From NCBI GenBank assembly GCA_905236785.1, contig CAJOQC010000059.1, forward strand, positions 1 to 5,839: a stretch of DNA of 5,839 nt. The letters are read 5' to 3'. Position 1 is the first letter of the stretch; the number at the start of each line of letters is the position of its first letter. Position numbers and translations under genes: made by a program. Origin of the DNA: an uncultured Selenomonadaceae bacterium (GTDB lineage: Bacteria > Bacillota > Negativicutes > Selenomonadales > Selenomonadaceae). The notes beneath the pieces were generated by a model. The model was not told where the DNA came from and made no database searches. It saw only the letters and a list, made by a program, of their open reading frames with translations. Positions 5,673 to 5,839 of the stretch are shown here, piece by piece.

Positions 5673-5764
5673 ATGAATGTATAAATATATTACAGTAACA
5701 ATAGCGGCAAAAATCAACAATAGCAATACAAGATTAACAATAAAATTAAAATAATACATTAAAG
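5673..5764. other. AT-rich intergenic stretch without a visible gene
   Basis: About 90 nt of very AT-rich sequence lies between R4 and the pyrimidine/purine element, in a region without genes that runs from 5522 to the window end. AACAATA occurs at 5697, 5716 and 5736, about 19-20 nt apart, with AACAATAGC at the first two. I see no convincing promoter on either strand and no reading frame of useful length. Confidence 0.5.
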
Positions 5765-5839
5765 TTTTTTCTTTTTCTCTTTCTTTGGTTCTTTCTTTCT
5801 CTTTTTCTTTTTTTCAAAAAAGAAAAAGAGAAAGAAAGA
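5765..5839. repeat. Three-arm mirror plus inverted repeat, triplex-capable
   Basis: Arm 1 (5765-5786, 22 nt, 18 T and 4 C) is a perfect mirror image of 5792-5813, across the 5-nt spacer GGTTC. Arm 2 (5790-5813, 24 nt) is perfectly complementary to arm 3 (5816-5839, all A and G), with a 2-nt spacer TC. The cytosines of arm 1 (5771, 5777, 5779, 5783) line up in parallel with the guanines of arm 3 (5822, 5828, 5830, 5834). This allows 18 T·A:T and 4 C+·G:C triads in one molecule. The window ends on the last base of arm 3 as counted, so the stem may be longer. A terminator or transcript-end structure for a gene beyond the edge is possible. Confidence 0.8.

Overview
The window looks like bacterial chromosome from an anaerobic Firmicutes-type organism. 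Negativicutes (Acidaminococcales-like) is my best guess, from the general look of the gamma-carbonic anhydrase and the membrane GGDEF protein. That placement is recall-based inference and not proven here. Five real genes account for almost all coding capacity. Every intergenic gap carries GC-rich palindromic repeats of one modular family.

Layout. 1-101: a small MITE-like palindromic element (R1) beyond the end of trpB. 102-2806, minus strand: a two-gene operon, read right to left, of a membrane diguanylate cyclase (Cache-like sensor, HAMP, GGDEF) followed 17 nt later by a tryptophan synthase beta chain, driven by a near-consensus promoter at 2852-2880. 2807-3220: a divergent intergenic region holding that promoter, a full repeat element (R2) joined to a second module (R2b), and a near-consensus promoter for the next gene. 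3221-3511, plus strand: a small zinc-ribbon protein with two membrane helices. 3512-3770: a repeat relic (R3) with a perfect 17-bp stem, and a promoter. 3771-5521, plus strand: a two-gene operon of a cytoplasmic tandem HD/HD-GYP phosphodiesterase and a gamma-class carbonic anhydrase, 2 nt apart. 5522-5839: repeat R4 (inverted relative to R2/R2b), an AT-rich stretch without genes, and at the window edge a three-arm homopyrimidine/homopurine sequence.

How it fits together. A predicted c-di-GMP synthase (GGDEF) and a predicted c-di-GMP phosphodiesterase (HD-GYP) sit on divergent transcripts about 1 kb apart, each co-transcribed with a metabolic enzyme (TrpB; gamma-CA). The membrane zinc-ribbon gene lies between them. 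A functional link between signalling and enzyme genes is inference from layout only.

The most unusual feature is at 5765-5839. A 22-nt pyrimidine arm is a perfect mirror of a second pyrimidine arm, which in turn is a perfect 24-bp inverted repeat of a purine arm. This is the pattern expected of an intramolecular Y·R:Y triple helix, in DNA or in a transcript. The window ends inside or exactly at the end of the third arm, so its full extent is unknown.
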